Shown here piece after piece: positions 34,547 through 42,790 of a DNA stretch of 64,000 nt. This DNA is from Spirosoma sp. KUDC1026. Its GTDB lineage: Bacteria > Bacteroidota > Bacteroidia > Cytophagales > Spirosomataceae. Positions within the stretch are counted from its first letter, which is position 1, and each line of letters opens with the position of its first letter. A program made the position numbers and the translations under genes. The notes under the pieces are model-generated. The model did no database searches. It had not been told where the DNA came from and saw only the letters and a list, made by a program, of their open reading frames with translations. Location of the stretch: assembly GCF_013375035.1 (NCBI RefSeq), contig NZ_CP056032.1:62001-126000 (forward strand), written 5' to 3'.

Positions 34547-35257
34547 ATGAAACAAATTGACGTTTGTCTGACCCCGGAGTTGCTGCACCTGCACAACATG
34601 GAGAACACCATTGTTGTCGTTGCTGACGTTTTTCGGGCTACCTCCTGCATGGTTACGGCCTTTGCCTACGGAGTAAACACGATTATTCCCGTTGCGACGG
34701 TTGAAGAATGCCAGGCGTGGCGGGAACGCGGTTACCTGGCCGCGGCCGAACGTAATGCCAAAAAGGTCGAAGGCTTTGAGTTAGATAACTCGCCCTTTAC
34801 GTACATGGACGACCAGATCCGGGGTGCCAACATCGCCATGACCACTACCAACGGTACGCTGGCGCTCACCCGCTCACGGGCCGCCGTGAAAGTACTGGTA
34901 GGCTCGTTCCTGAACCTGGACGCCATTGCGCGCTACCTCAAAAGCGAACCCTACGACGTAATGGTGCTGTGTGCGGGCTGGAAAGGACGCTTTAACCTCG
35001 AAGATACGCTCTACGCCGGGGCGCTGGTCGATCGACTGAAAGAGAGTTATGCGATGGCCGAGGACAGCGCTATCATGGCGTGGCGGTTGTACGGTCAGGG
35101 CAAAGATAACCTGACATCGTATCTGGCGAATTCGTCGCACATTCGCCGTTTGCAACGCCTTGGTATTCAGAAGGATATTACCTACTGTCTACAGCATGAC
35201 CTCTACGATGTAATTCCGGTTTTACGGGGTAACGCGCTGGTAAGTATGGAAGTTTAG
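34547..35257 (+). CDS. comB: Probable 2-phosphosulfolactate phosphatase
   Basis: 236 residues. ComB marks are VVVADVFRATSCMVTAFAYG (about 24-43), MTTTNGTLAL, and VLCAGWKGRFNLEDTLYAGAL, which carry the Mg-binding and substrate residues of the family. In methanogens ComB makes sulfolactate on the way to coenzyme M. Many bacteria without that pathway also carry it, so the true substrate here may be another phosphate ester. A hairpin terminator follows 21 bp after the stop. Confidence 0.85.
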   Translation: MKQIDVCLTPELLHLHNMENTIVVVADVFRATSCMVTAFAYGVNTIIPVATVEECQAWRERGYLAAAERNAKKVEGFELDNSPFTYMDDQIRGANIAMTTTNGTLALTRSRAAVKVLVGSFLNLDAIARYLKSEPYDVMVLCAGWKGRFNLEDTLYAGALVDRLKESYAMAEDSAIMAWRLYGQGKDNLTSYLANSSHIRRLQRLGIQKDITYCLQHDLYDVIPVLRGNALVSMEV

Positions 35258-35278
35258 TCCATTCGGTACTACTGCCTG

Positions 35279-35316
35279 ACGAGCGTCTAAAAGCAATTTT
35301 AGGCGCTCGTTTTTTG
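35279..35316 (+). terminator. Rho-independent terminator after comB
   Basis: ACGAGCGTCTAAAA and TTTTAGGCGCTCGT form a 14-bp stem with one G-T pair and a GCAA loop, followed by a run of T (TTTTTT). This is a classical intrinsic terminator. Confidence 0.85.
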
Positions 35317-35400
35317 TTATGTATCCACTCTTTTGCGCAATTCGTTAACAAACAGAGCCGTTTCAGGTTAAAATGAGATTAAAAACAATTGCTCAATCTC

Positions 35401-36552
35401 ATGAAAAACTACCGACTCCTATTCGGCTTAGCTTGCCTGATCGGCCTGTCTGGCCTTACTAGTTGCAAACCGGAGGTCACCGAACCCGACGTTGAAACAC
35501 CTGCTTTCCGCGCCGAAACTGTCCTGACGGGTTATGGTATTATCTGGGGCATGGATTTTCTGCCCAACGGCGATTTACTGTTTACCGAAAAGTCGGGTAA
35601 GTTCCGTCGCTTCTCGAACGGAACGACGACAGAAATTACCGGACTACCATCGGATATCGACACCCGGAGCCAGGGTGGTCTGCTCGATCTGCGCGTGCAC
35701 CCGCAATACGCATCCAACGGCTGGGTATATGCCTCGTACGCCGGTTCGGTGTCGGGGAGCGCAGCCACCCGGTTGAATTTGATCCGCTTTAAAATCAACA
35801 ACACGCAGATTACCGACCTGGAAACCATTTTCCGAACGGCTGCAACCAATACCTGGCAGGGCCACTACGGCAGCCGGATTGAGTTCGACAACAGTGGCTT
35901 CCTGTACCTGAGCGTGGGCGAAGGTGGCGGACAAACGCTTGGTGGTGAGTCGTCGCCCAACAAAAACGCGCAGGACGTAACAGTTGGCTGGGGTAAGGTC
36001 CACCGCATGACCGATTCGGGACAGGTCCCCACTGATAACCCGGTACTACCCGGCCAGTCGGGCCCAACGACGATCTATTCCTACGGTCATCGGAACCCGC
36101 AGGGGCTGGCTATCAACCCGACCACAAACGAACTCTGGGAAACGGAACACGGCCCACGCGGAGGAGATGAGATTAACATTGTCCAACGCGGAGCCAACTA
36201 TGGCTGGCCACTCGTCTCAAACGGTATCAACTACGACGGATCAACCATATCAGCCAGCCCCACCCGCGACGGAATTCAGGCACCACTCTTCACCTGGACG
36301 CCATCCATCGGCACCAGCGGCCTGGCGTTTATCACGAGTGATAATTTTGGTAGCTGGAAAGGTAGTCTGGCAACGGGTGCGCTGGCGTTAGAATACCTCA
36401 GCATCTGCCAGCTTAACAACAACCAGGTTGTTAGCGAAGCAAAACTGCTGGAGGGCGAAGGTCGCGTCCGGAACGTAAAACAAGGGCCCAACGGCAACCT
36501 ATACGTGTCTATCGAGAGCCCCGGCCGGATCGTCCAGATCATCCCGGAATAA
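35401..36552 (+). CDS. PQQ-dependent sugar dehydrogenase-like lipoprotein
   Basis: 383 residues from the ATG at 35401; the TTG at 35389 adds four residues. Lipobox LTSC follows a hydrophobic run (LLFGLACLIGLSGL). The GSDH/soluble glucose-dehydrogenase propeller is seen in WGMDFLPNGDLLFTEKSG, YSYGHRNPQGLAINP, LWETEHGPRGGDEINIV and GVNY-like blocks (GANYGWP). In the best-known members this fold binds PQQ and calcium and oxidises aldoses outside the cytoplasm. The family also covers aldose dehydrogenases with broad range. No PQQ synthesis genes are in the window. Confidence 0.88.
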   Translation: MKNYRLLFGLACLIGLSGLTSCKPEVTEPDVETPAFRAETVLTGYGIIWGMDFLPNGDLLFTEKSGKFRRFSNGTTTEITGLPSDIDTRSQGGLLDLRVHPQYASNGWVYASYAGSVSGSAATRLNLIRFKINNTQITDLETIFRTAATNTWQGHYGSRIEFDNSGFLYLSVGEGGGQTLGGESSPNKNAQDVTVGWGKVHRMTDSGQVPTDNPVLPGQSGPTTIYSYGHRNPQGLAINPTTNELWETEHGPRGGDEINIVQRGANYGWPLVSNGINYDGSTISASPTRDGIQAPLFTWTPSIGTSGLAFITSDNFGSWKGSLATGALALEYLSICQLNNNQVVSEAKLLEGEGRVRNVKQGPNGNLYVSIESPGRIVQIIPE

Positions 36553-36563
36553 CATTCCGAACA

Positions 36564-36626
36564 GAAGAAGTAAATCGCGTGATCTCCGGACGTTTATTTT
36601 CCGGAGATCACGCGATTTACTTCTTC
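36564..36626. terminator. Hairpin whose right arm is the SGNH coding end
   Basis: Arms of 26 bp (36564-36589, 36601-36626) contain AAATCGCGTGATCTCCGG and its exact reverse complement, with an 11-base loop. The right arm is part of the SGNH gene on the minus strand and encodes its last residues (about EEVNRVISG); its TAA is in the loop. The left arm lies in the gap after the sugar dehydrogenase. It can act as a terminator in both directions. Confidence 0.8.
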
Positions 36627-37259
36627 CGATATTTTAATGGTACCAATGGCATTGGGGTGCAGTCCATCCAGGAACCAGCCCGTTTGTCCCTGCATCAGCG
36701 TGTGCAGGTCAATTACGGTAGAACCTGTTTCCTGCGCGATCTCCTTCACAATCGGCACAATCTCGTTGTCAATCACCTCGGGCTGTACACCAAAGGTATT
36801 CGATGCAAAAGCCGGTGGTGGCGTACAGAGGTAGATTTTGGGCGAGCTGGACAGTTTTTTAAACGAATCAATTAAGGCCAGGTAGTCCTGTTTGAACTCC
36901 GCCTTGTACTGCCAGTTCTGCGCTTTCGAATCGTTGGCTCCAAACTCGACAATGAGCACCGTTGGCTTCCAGTCGAGGGCAAACTGGTATTTCTGCGCCT
37001 GCCAATAGGGAATGTCTGACTTCTTCAGCATACAGGTCCCCCCAACCCCAAAGTTCAAAACTTTATCGGGTGATGTCACCAGATTCTGCAGCAGGACTGG
37101 GTACGTTTGTTCGCCGGGCAGCGTGTAGCCTTCCGTAATACTCGTTCCGATGCAGGCAATTCGTTCGGTAGGGCGAACAATATCAGCAATAGTACGACAT
37201 CCCAGCAGCAGTATTAATACGATAACGGCGGTAGTGAATACGTACAATAAATATTTCAT
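36594..37259 (-). CDS. SGNH/GDSL-family esterase-like lipoprotein
   Basis: 221 residues. A hydrophobic start (LLYVFTTAVIVLILLLGC, lipobox LLGC) anchors it at a membrane. The catalytic Ser block reads ACIGTSITEGY, with GTS in place of GDS. The second block is GVGGT, the third FGANDS, and the last DGLHPN gives Asp and His. It is an esterase or acyl-hydrolase of the GDSL type, perhaps for acetyl groups on glycans. It is convergent with the sugar dehydrogenase. Its final residues lie within the hairpin arm. Confidence 0.85.
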   Translation of the reverse strand: MKYLLYVFTTAVIVLILLLGCRTIADIVRPTERIACIGTSITEGYTLPGEQTYPVLLQNLVTSPDKVLNFGVGGTCMLKKSDIPYWQAQKYQFALDWKPTVLIVEFGANDSKAQNWQYKAEFKQDYLALIDSFKKLSSSPKIYLCTPPPAFASNTFGVQPEVIDNEIVPIVKEIAQETGSTVIDLHTLMQGQTGWFLDGLHPNAIGTIKISEEVNRVISGK

Positions 37260-37444
37260 TAGCAGCAGGTTAATGTTTAAGCGAAGTCACTAGATTGACA
37301 ACGATTGAGTGAGGGGGCAAAGATAAGGCCCCCTTATGCTTTTCTGATTAAGAATCTGTTATTCCCGGCAGTAGACTACTGCATTGAGCAACTGTCGAAA
37401 CTGAATACAGATACGTAGTATCTTCCCAAGTCTATCCACACAAA

Positions 37445-38866
37445 ATGATCTTGCTGACATCAACAACCAGAGTAGTAAACTGGCTCCGGCACCACTCTTT
37501 CCCCATTGCTCTTCTCTCGTTTGGACTGTCAGTCAGTCTTTACGTCATACACTTTCTAAAGTTCAGATTCAGCTTCCCCCTCATCACCCCGGACGAAGCC
37601 AGTTTTCTCTCTCCTGCTTACGACCTGGCCCACAAAGGTGTTTTCTCGACGAGTATCCATAGTCAGTTTCTGCCCGGTGCCGCGCAATATACGTACTGGA
37701 TGCCGCCTTTATTCATGCTTGTCCTGGCCGGGTACTCCCAAATAATCGGTTTCAGTTTTTTGAAGGCGAAGCTGTTTGCTTTCGTATGCTTTCTGGTGGC
37801 CGGTCTGCTTCTGAGCCGGGTAGCGAAAAATAAGTCAACTAAACTCTGGACCCTATCACTCTGGTTTTGCTGCCCGTTTGTGCTGATGGCCTCCACAACC
37901 ATTCGCATGGAATCAGTCGGGATTCTGGTTACCTGCCTCACCATTTACTGTCTGAGAAAAGAATGCTCAGCTATCATACTGGGTGTTCTGACGGGCAGTA
38001 CAATTCTGATACACCCCATTTTTCTGGCTTGTGGCGCAGCCATCAGCCTGGTTGTTCTCCTCCGCAAAGACTGGCGCCAGCTTGCGCTGTTCGGACTGGC
38101 TGTTCTGGTTATAATCAGCCCTTATTTATGGTACATCAGTCAGGATATCAGCGTTTTTGGGGAGCAGATGCAGCTTCAGTTTCACCGGAAAGCCAGTAAG
38201 CCACTTGTTACGATTGAAACTTCGTACCTGATTCAGTTCGTCCCGATTTCGCTGCTGGCATTCTGGCTGTTGTTTCGTCTGAAAGCACGTAGCGAGCTAC
38301 GGACTTTCCTGATTTTCGGACTACTATTTGTCGACATACTTGTCCTGAAATCGCAGGAGTTTAATTACCACCTCAACGTAGTTCCCTACGTTATCGCCAG
38401 CCTTGCCCTGTATGTCGATGAGCAACCGGCCAGGCAATGGTTTCGGTTTCCGCTCTTTCCAGCCGTAATGGGCTTCTTCTTACTGCTGTTGGTTCAGAAA
38501 GGAGCCAAGCTGCGTTTCGTCAACGACGATGTAATTTATGAGCTGGTCAACGTGCTGAATCAGAACCATACTAGCTGGAAAAACAAGTCTATTTTCGTGA
38601 CCGGCAGCACCGATTTATCCGGTTTTCTGCTCTTACAGGGACAACGCGTCGAACGGATCAACGCTGTCTATCGATTGCCAGACTCCCGCTGGCCTGATAC
38701 GTACAACTGCGTGGTTGAGCTGACTAACGCGCGTATTCCTGAAGATCACACGGATAATCCTTCCGCGCTGTTCTGGTCACGATGGAAAAAATCGTCTTCC
38801 TATCATAGTAAAGATGGCCAGTTTACGCTGTCCATTTACGAATCGCCGGAAGCTCCCTCACCGTAG
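37445..38866 (+). CDS. Membrane glycosyltransferase-like protein (GT39/ArnT-type topology)
   Basis: 473 residues with about ten predicted membrane helices. The first loop after helix 1 has TPDEASFLSPAYDLAHKG, where an acidic pair is expected for GT-C enzymes that use lipid-linked sugars. A soluble C-terminal part follows (SSSYHSKDGQFTLSIYES). The general pattern is that of the dolichyl-phosphate-mannosyltransferase/ArnT group, placed by pattern only. It is 185 bp from the divergent esterase and has no polysaccharide genes beside it. Acceptor and donor are unknown. Confidence 0.65.
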   Translation: MILLTSTTRVVNWLRHHSFPIALLSFGLSVSLYVIHFLKFRFSFPLITPDEASFLSPAYDLAHKGVFSTSIHSQFLPGAAQYTYWMPPLFMLVLAGYSQIIGFSFLKAKLFAFVCFLVAGLLLSRVAKNKSTKLWTLSLWFCCPFVLMASTTIRMESVGILVTCLTIYCLRKECSAIILGVLTGSTILIHPIFLACGAAISLVVLLRKDWRQLALFGLAVLVIISPYLWYISQDISVFGEQMQLQFHRKASKPLVTIETSYLIQFVPISLLAFWLLFRLKARSELRTFLIFGLLFVDILVLKSQEFNYHLNVVPYVIASLALYVDEQPARQWFRFPLFPAVMGFFLLLLVQKGAKLRFVNDDVIYELVNVLNQNHTSWKNKSIFVTGSTDLSGFLLLQGQRVERINAVYRLPDSRWPDTYNCVVELTNARIPEDHTDNPSALFWSRWKKSSSYHSKDGQFTLSIYESPEAPSP

Positions 38867-39048
38867 CTGGAGCAGCCTACTTCCCTGGTTTGGCTATCCG
38901 CAGGCGACCCTTCCGGACACTTACTTCTGCTTTTATTCCCAAACTATCTCAGCTCCAGCCGGTTTACAAAACGCAGGTAGCATCACCTGATTAACCACTG
39001 GCTAGTCCTGAGCGGCAGGTCAGTAACCAGTAAACTAACTGAACAGCA

Positions 39049-40020
39049 ATGGCAACCAAACCAGCAAACTCATTTTTCAGCAATGCCTGGATTGTGCTGC
39101 GCGACTCCTTTAACGGCTTTATGGACGATCGCTGCCTTAAGCTCAGCGCGGCCCTGGCCTACTATACCGTTTTCTCACTGGCCCCCCTTCTAGTGCTGAT
39201 TATTTCGATACTCAGCATTTTCTACGGGCAGGAAGCCGTGCAGGGGCAGATTTTTTCCCAACTCAACGGCTTGATCGGAAACGACGCAGCCAAGCAGGTT
39301 CAGGACATGCTCAAAAGCGTTGAACTATCCGGCAAAACCAACGTAGCACTGGGTATCGGTATCGTTACGTTACTCTTCGGCGCAACCAGTATTTTTATTG
39401 AGATTCAGGATTCGGTCAACATGATCTGGCGGGTTAAGGCCAAACCGGAAAAAGGCTGGCTCAAACTCATCAAAGACCGGCTTTTGTCGTCCTCGCTGAT
39501 TCTCAGCCTGGGTTTTCTGTTGCTGGTATCGCTGCTGATCAACGGACTCATCTTGGCCATGAGCGACATTCTGACCCGCTACGTGCCTGGTTTAGGTCTG
39601 CTACTGATCGAAGCTCTGAATTTTACGGTCAGCACTGTGATCATTACCGCCCTATTCGGGACCATCTTTAAAGTGCTTCCCGATGCTAAAATTGCCTGGA
39701 AAGATGTACGCTGGGGAGCTCTCTTTACGGCCCTGCTGTTTATGCTGGGGCGTTACCTGATCGGGCTGTACATCGATACTACCGGCACCAGCTCGACCTA
39801 CGGCGCGGCCGGCTCCCTGATCGTTATTCTGACCTGGATCTATTACACCGCTGCCATTCTCTATTTCGGGGCGGAGTTCACGCAGGCCTATGCCAACCAT
39901 TTCGGTATCAAAATTGAACCCGCCGAACACGCAGTCTATGTTGAACAGCAGGAGCGGGAACGCGACGTAGCGGTTATTCCTACGGCAGCGAAAGTCGAGA
40001 AGGCAAACGAGAAAGCGTAA
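39049..40020 (+). CDS. YihY/BrkB-family membrane protein
   Basis: 323 residues with six expected membrane helices. Family marks are LSAALAYYTVFSLAPLLVLI near the start, FSQLNGLIGNDAAKQVQDML, and WIYYTAAILYFGAEFTQAY near the last helix. The C-terminus is soluble and charged. BrkB relatives are inner-membrane proteins of unclear function; the old label ribonuclease BN is wrong for them. It stands alone with its own terminator downstream. Confidence 0.9.
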   Translation: MATKPANSFFSNAWIVLRDSFNGFMDDRCLKLSAALAYYTVFSLAPLLVLIISILSIFYGQEAVQGQIFSQLNGLIGNDAAKQVQDMLKSVELSGKTNVALGIGIVTLLFGATSIFIEIQDSVNMIWRVKAKPEKGWLKLIKDRLLSSSLILSLGFLLLVSLLINGLILAMSDILTRYVPGLGLLLIEALNFTVSTVIITALFGTIFKVLPDAKIAWKDVRWGALFTALLFMLGRYLIGLYIDTTGTSSTYGAAGSLIVILTWIYYTAAILYFGAEFTQAYANHFGIKIEPAEHAVYVEQQERERDVAVIPTAAKVEKANEKA

Positions 40021-40037
40021 GCGCAGCCTGCCCGCAG

Positions 40038-40094
40038 TACAAACGTGCGGTTTACCGGAAGTTGGTCTTCTGATAAGCCGCACGTTTGTATTTT
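40038..40094 (+). terminator. Likely terminator after the BrkB gene
   Basis: TACAAACGTGCGG and CCGCACGTTTGTA form a perfect 13-bp stem around a 27-base loop, followed by TTTT. It starts 18 bp after the gene's stop. Confidence 0.7.
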
Positions 40095-40138
40095 AAGTAG
40101 CTTTAGTCGCTTACCGATACGTTATTCTCTGAACGCCG

Positions 40139-40726
40139 ATGAAGAAACTGTTACTGCTTCTCCCGCTTGCCGCCCTACTGCTGGCCTATACCACCGAAAA
40201 AACGTACCCGGTTGGCCAGATCAAAACACCCCAGGGCGAAATTCTTTTCTGGCTCTACGACGAAACGCCTAACCACAAAGCCAGCTTTATGAAACTGGCT
40301 AAAAAGGGTTACTGGGATGCGTTTACGTTCAACCGGGTTATCAAAAACTTTGTCGCGCAGGGTGGCTGCCCCGACACGCCAGAGGGCTTCGCCAATTCGC
40401 CGTATCTCCTCAAACCCGAATTTGTCCCCACCCTTAAACACGTCTACGGAGCCGTTGGCGCCGGACGCGATGACAACCCGGAAATGCTGTCGGCCGGTTG
40501 CCAGTTCTACATCGTGCAGAACAAAAATGGCCTGGCTCGCCTGGATAATAAATACACCGTGTACGGGCAGGTATTCAAAGGCATGGACGTAGTGGATCAG
40601 ATCGTTTCCGTCAAAACAGATACAACCGATACACCCCTCACTCCCATTCCCCTCGACGTCAATGTAATCGACCTGACAGCAGCGCAACTGAAGGAGCTGG
40701 GTTATAAGCTGGAAGCGAAGAAGTAA
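40139..40726 (+). CDS. Exported cyclophilin-type peptidyl-prolyl isomerase
   Basis: 195 residues. A signal peptide (MKKLLLLLPLAALLLAY) points to the periplasm. The cyclophilin core is clear: FTFNRVIKNFVAQGGCPDTPEG with the catalytic Arg, then GAVGAGRDDNPEMLSAGCQF, and YTVYGQVFKGMDVVDQI near the end. It speeds the cis-trans turn of prolyl bonds in exported proteins. There is a small insertion before the QFYIVQ strand. It lies between the BrkB gene and the SDR gene, each with its own spacing. Confidence 0.92.
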   Translation: MKKLLLLLPLAALLLAYTTEKTYPVGQIKTPQGEILFWLYDETPNHKASFMKLAKKGYWDAFTFNRVIKNFVAQGGCPDTPEGFANSPYLLKPEFVPTLKHVYGAVGAGRDDNPEMLSAGCQFYIVQNKNGLARLDNKYTVYGQVFKGMDVVDQIVSVKTDTTDTPLTPIPLDVNVIDLTAAQLKELGYKLEAKK

Positions 40727-40833
40727 GACTTATAACTCGCTCTCTGATCAGTAAGAGTTTTACTGAGCGTACCGACTCCTTTGAACAGACACGTCCTGCC
40801 TGAGTTACTCTACAAACGTTATTTATAGAGCAG

Positions 40834-41655
40834 ATGGCAACAAAGGTTTGGTTCATTACGGGCGCTTCGCGCGGCTTTGGTAAAGTATGGGCAGAAGCAG
40901 CCCTGAAACGAGGGGATAAAGTAGCCGCTACGGCGCGTAACACCGAGGATTTAACGGATTTAGTGAATACCTATGGCGACGCAGTTTTACCGCTCGAACT
41001 TGACGTAAACGACCGCCAGGCCGATTTCGACGCGGTCAAAAAAGCGCATGATACGTTCGGGCAACTGGATATTCTGGTAAGCAACGCCGGATTTGGTCAC
41101 TTTGGCTTTGTGGAAGAACTGAGCGAGGAAGAAGCCCGCAGCCAGATCGAGACCAACGTGTTTGGCTCATTGTGGATTATTCAGGCGGCCTTACCGATCA
41201 TGCGTGCGCAGGGCAGCGGCCACATCATTCAGGTGTCCAGCATTGGCGGTATTGTGGCTTTCCCGTCACTGGGCATGTACCACGCGTCTAAATGGGCGAT
41301 CGAGGGATTGTGCGAATCACTCTCGCAGGAGGTGGCTGGGTTTGGCATCAACGTAACGCTGATCGAACCGGGTGGCTATTCAACCGATTGGAGTGGCAGC
41401 TCGGCCAAACACAGCGAACCCATTGCGGCCTATGATGAAATGCGGGAGCAGCGCGCGCAGACCAGCGCCAAAAGCCCAAAGGGTGATCCGGACGCCACGG
41501 CCGAAGCTATCTTGAAAATCGTTGATGCCGAAAAGCCCCCTCTTCGGATTTTCTTTGGCACGATGCCGCTCAAAATTGCAGAGTCTCGGTATCAACAGCG
41601 GCTGGAGACGTGGAAAGAGTGGAATGCGGTATCAGAAGAAGCGCAGGGCCAATAA
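40834..41655 (+). CDS. Short-chain dehydrogenase/reductase
   Basis: 273 residues. The cofactor motif is ITGASRGFGKVWA (TGxxxGxG), and NAG follows in LVSNAGFG. The catalytic triad is S in IQVSSIGG, then Y and K in MYHASKWAIEG. It is of the classical SDR type with a long C-terminal tail, as in the oxidoreductases often next to stress genes. It probably uses NADP, judging by the basic RN after the second strand. It is followed by a strong bidirectional terminator shared with the ohr gene on the other strand. Substrate unknown. Confidence 0.92.
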   Translation: MATKVWFITGASRGFGKVWAEAALKRGDKVAATARNTEDLTDLVNTYGDAVLPLELDVNDRQADFDAVKKAHDTFGQLDILVSNAGFGHFGFVEELSEEEARSQIETNVFGSLWIIQAALPIMRAQGSGHIIQVSSIGGIVAFPSLGMYHASKWAIEGLCESLSQEVAGFGINVTLIEPGGYSTDWSGSSAKHSEPIAAYDEMREQRAQTSAKSPKGDPDATAEAILKIVDAEKPPLRIFFGTMPLKIAESRYQQRLETWKEWNAVSEEAQGQ

Positions 41656-41672
41656 CGATACTATTGGTATAA

Positions 41673-41714
41673 AAAACCCCCTTATCACGCTCTGGAGCGT
41701 GATAAGGGGGTTTT
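41673..41714. terminator. Strong bidirectional terminator
   Basis: Perfect 20-bp arms (AAAACCCCCTTATCACGCTC and its complement) with a TG loop, flanked by A and T runs on both sides. It lies between the SDR gene and the convergent ohr gene. Confidence 0.9.
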
Positions 41715-41732
41715 GGTTTTATTGCTTCAGCG

Positions 41733-42170
41733 TTACGCTTCGGTAGTCGTAACAGTCAGCGCTACGTCTATATTACCGCGAACAGCGCGGGAGTAAGGAC
41801 AGGTTTTGTGAGCGGTCGCTACGATTTCTTCGGCCTGCTCCTGCGACAAGCCCGGCAGGTTTACGTGCAACGTAACGCCCAGCGTCGGCAGTTTCGCTTC
41901 GTCGGTAAACAGGTCTACAGTGGCGTCTACCGTGATGCCTTCAGCGGACACTTTGGCCTGACGCGCTACGTAGATAACGGCGTTGCCAAAGCAAGCTGCG
42001 TAACCCGCAGCAAACAGCTGTTCGGGGTTCGTAGCCCCTTCCCGGGCGCGACCACCCAGGTGTTTGGGCATGGTCAGTTCTAAATTCAGCACGTCATTGT
42101 CGGATGTAATCTGACCGTCGCGGCCGCCCACCGATTTGGCCTGGGCGGAATGCATAATATTCGTTGTCAT
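41733..42170 (-). CDS. ohr: Organic hydroperoxide resistance protein (Ohr)
   Basis: 145 residues, full length. The two redox cysteines are in YAACFGNAV (about 60) and KTCPYSRAVRGN (about 125). It starts with the Ohr-like SVGGRDGQ segment. Ohr is a thiol peroxidase that reduces organic and lipid hydroperoxides using lipoyl-type thiols. It lies 25 bp downstream of the regulator ohrR on the same strand, so the two form one operon under the operator at 42667-42707. Confidence 0.93.
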   Translation of the reverse strand: MTTNIMHSAQAKSVGGRDGQITSDNDVLNLELTMPKHLGGRAREGATNPEQLFAAGYAACFGNAVIYVARQAKVSAEGITVDATVDLFTDEAKLPTLGVTLHVNLPGLSQEQAEEIVATAHKTCPYSRAVRGNIDVALTVTTTEA

Positions 42171-42195
42171 ACTAGAGTAAACTGAAATTAATAAA

Positions 42196-42645
42196 TCAGG
42201 AAAGTAACGTAATCAGATGAATCAGCTCCCGGCGCAGCATGGCAATGTCGTCGGGGTTGAGCGAGAAGCGCTGAGCCAGCTCTTCCGGAATCTGGCGAGC
42301 CTGCTCGTGCAGTTCCCGTCCGGCAGGGAGCAGACTAATGAGCACTGAACGCTCATCGCGCGGGTCCCGGCGACGACTGACGAGCTGCTTTTGTTCGAGC
42401 AGCTTCAGTAACGGGGTCAGCGTTCCCGTATCCAGATACAGCTTCTGGCCAATTTCCTTTACCGAGATTTCCTGGTGTTCCCAGACCAGCATCATAACCA
42501 GGTACTGCGGGTAAGTAAGCTCCACACGTTCCAGTAGCGGCTGATACGTTTTAGTAATCAGCCGGGAAAGCGCATAAACCGGAAAACAAGCCTGTTCGTC
42601 TAACCGGAGCTTGGGGTCGATCTCAAACGATGGTACATCTTTCAT
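42196..42645 (-). CDS. ohrR: MarR-family regulator of organic peroxide response (OhrR)
   Basis: 149 residues, winged-helix MarR fold. The peroxide-sensing Cys lies near the N-terminus in LDEQACFPVYALSR (about 20). The recognition helix region is ISVKEIGQKLYLDTGTLTPL, and the wing is SRRRDPRDERSVLISL; both are typical of OhrR. When the Cys is oxidised the repressor leaves the DNA. It is first in the operon and the operator palindrome is just upstream, so it should regulate itself and ohr. Confidence 0.92.
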   Translation of the reverse strand: MKDVPSFEIDPKLRLDEQACFPVYALSRLITKTYQPLLERVELTYPQYLVMMLVWEHQEISVKEIGQKLYLDTGTLTPLLKLLEQKQLVSRRRDPRDERSVLISLLPAGRELHEQARQIPEELAQRFSLNPDDIAMLRRELIHLITLLS

Positions 42646-42653
42646 TGGTGTGA

Positions 42654-42707
42654 CAAATATAAGATCTTTTTACATTGTATCAAATTATATTTTATACAAT
42701 GTAAAAA
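42654..42707 (-). promoter_or_regulatory. ohrR-ohr promoter and OhrR operator
   Basis: On the minus strand TATATTTG (42661-42654) is a perfect -7 element, 8 bp before the start codon. Just upstream, perfect 14-bp arms (TTTTTACATTGTAT, 42667-42680, and its complement, 42694-42707) with a 13-bp AT spacer cover the -33 region. The half-site TACATTGTAT resembles known OhrR operators, rich in TACAA/TTGTA. Binding there would block RNA polymerase. The AUG would be very close to the transcription start, so the mRNA is nearly leaderless. Confidence 0.75.
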
Positions 42708-42730
42708 ATATACCTGTATGCTCAACAAAG

Positions 42731-42770
42731 AAGCGCCCGCGGTTCAGCCAGTTGTGAACCGCGGGCGCTT
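42731..42770. terminator. GC-rich hairpin after the efflux operon
   Basis: Perfect 16-bp arms (AAGCGCCCGCGGTTCA and complement) with an 8-base loop. It lies 20 bp after the stop of the TolC-type gene (minus strand) and upstream of the ohrR operator, so it insulates the two operons. Confidence 0.75.
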
Positions 42771-42790
42771 TATATGTAATCTCAAAAATC

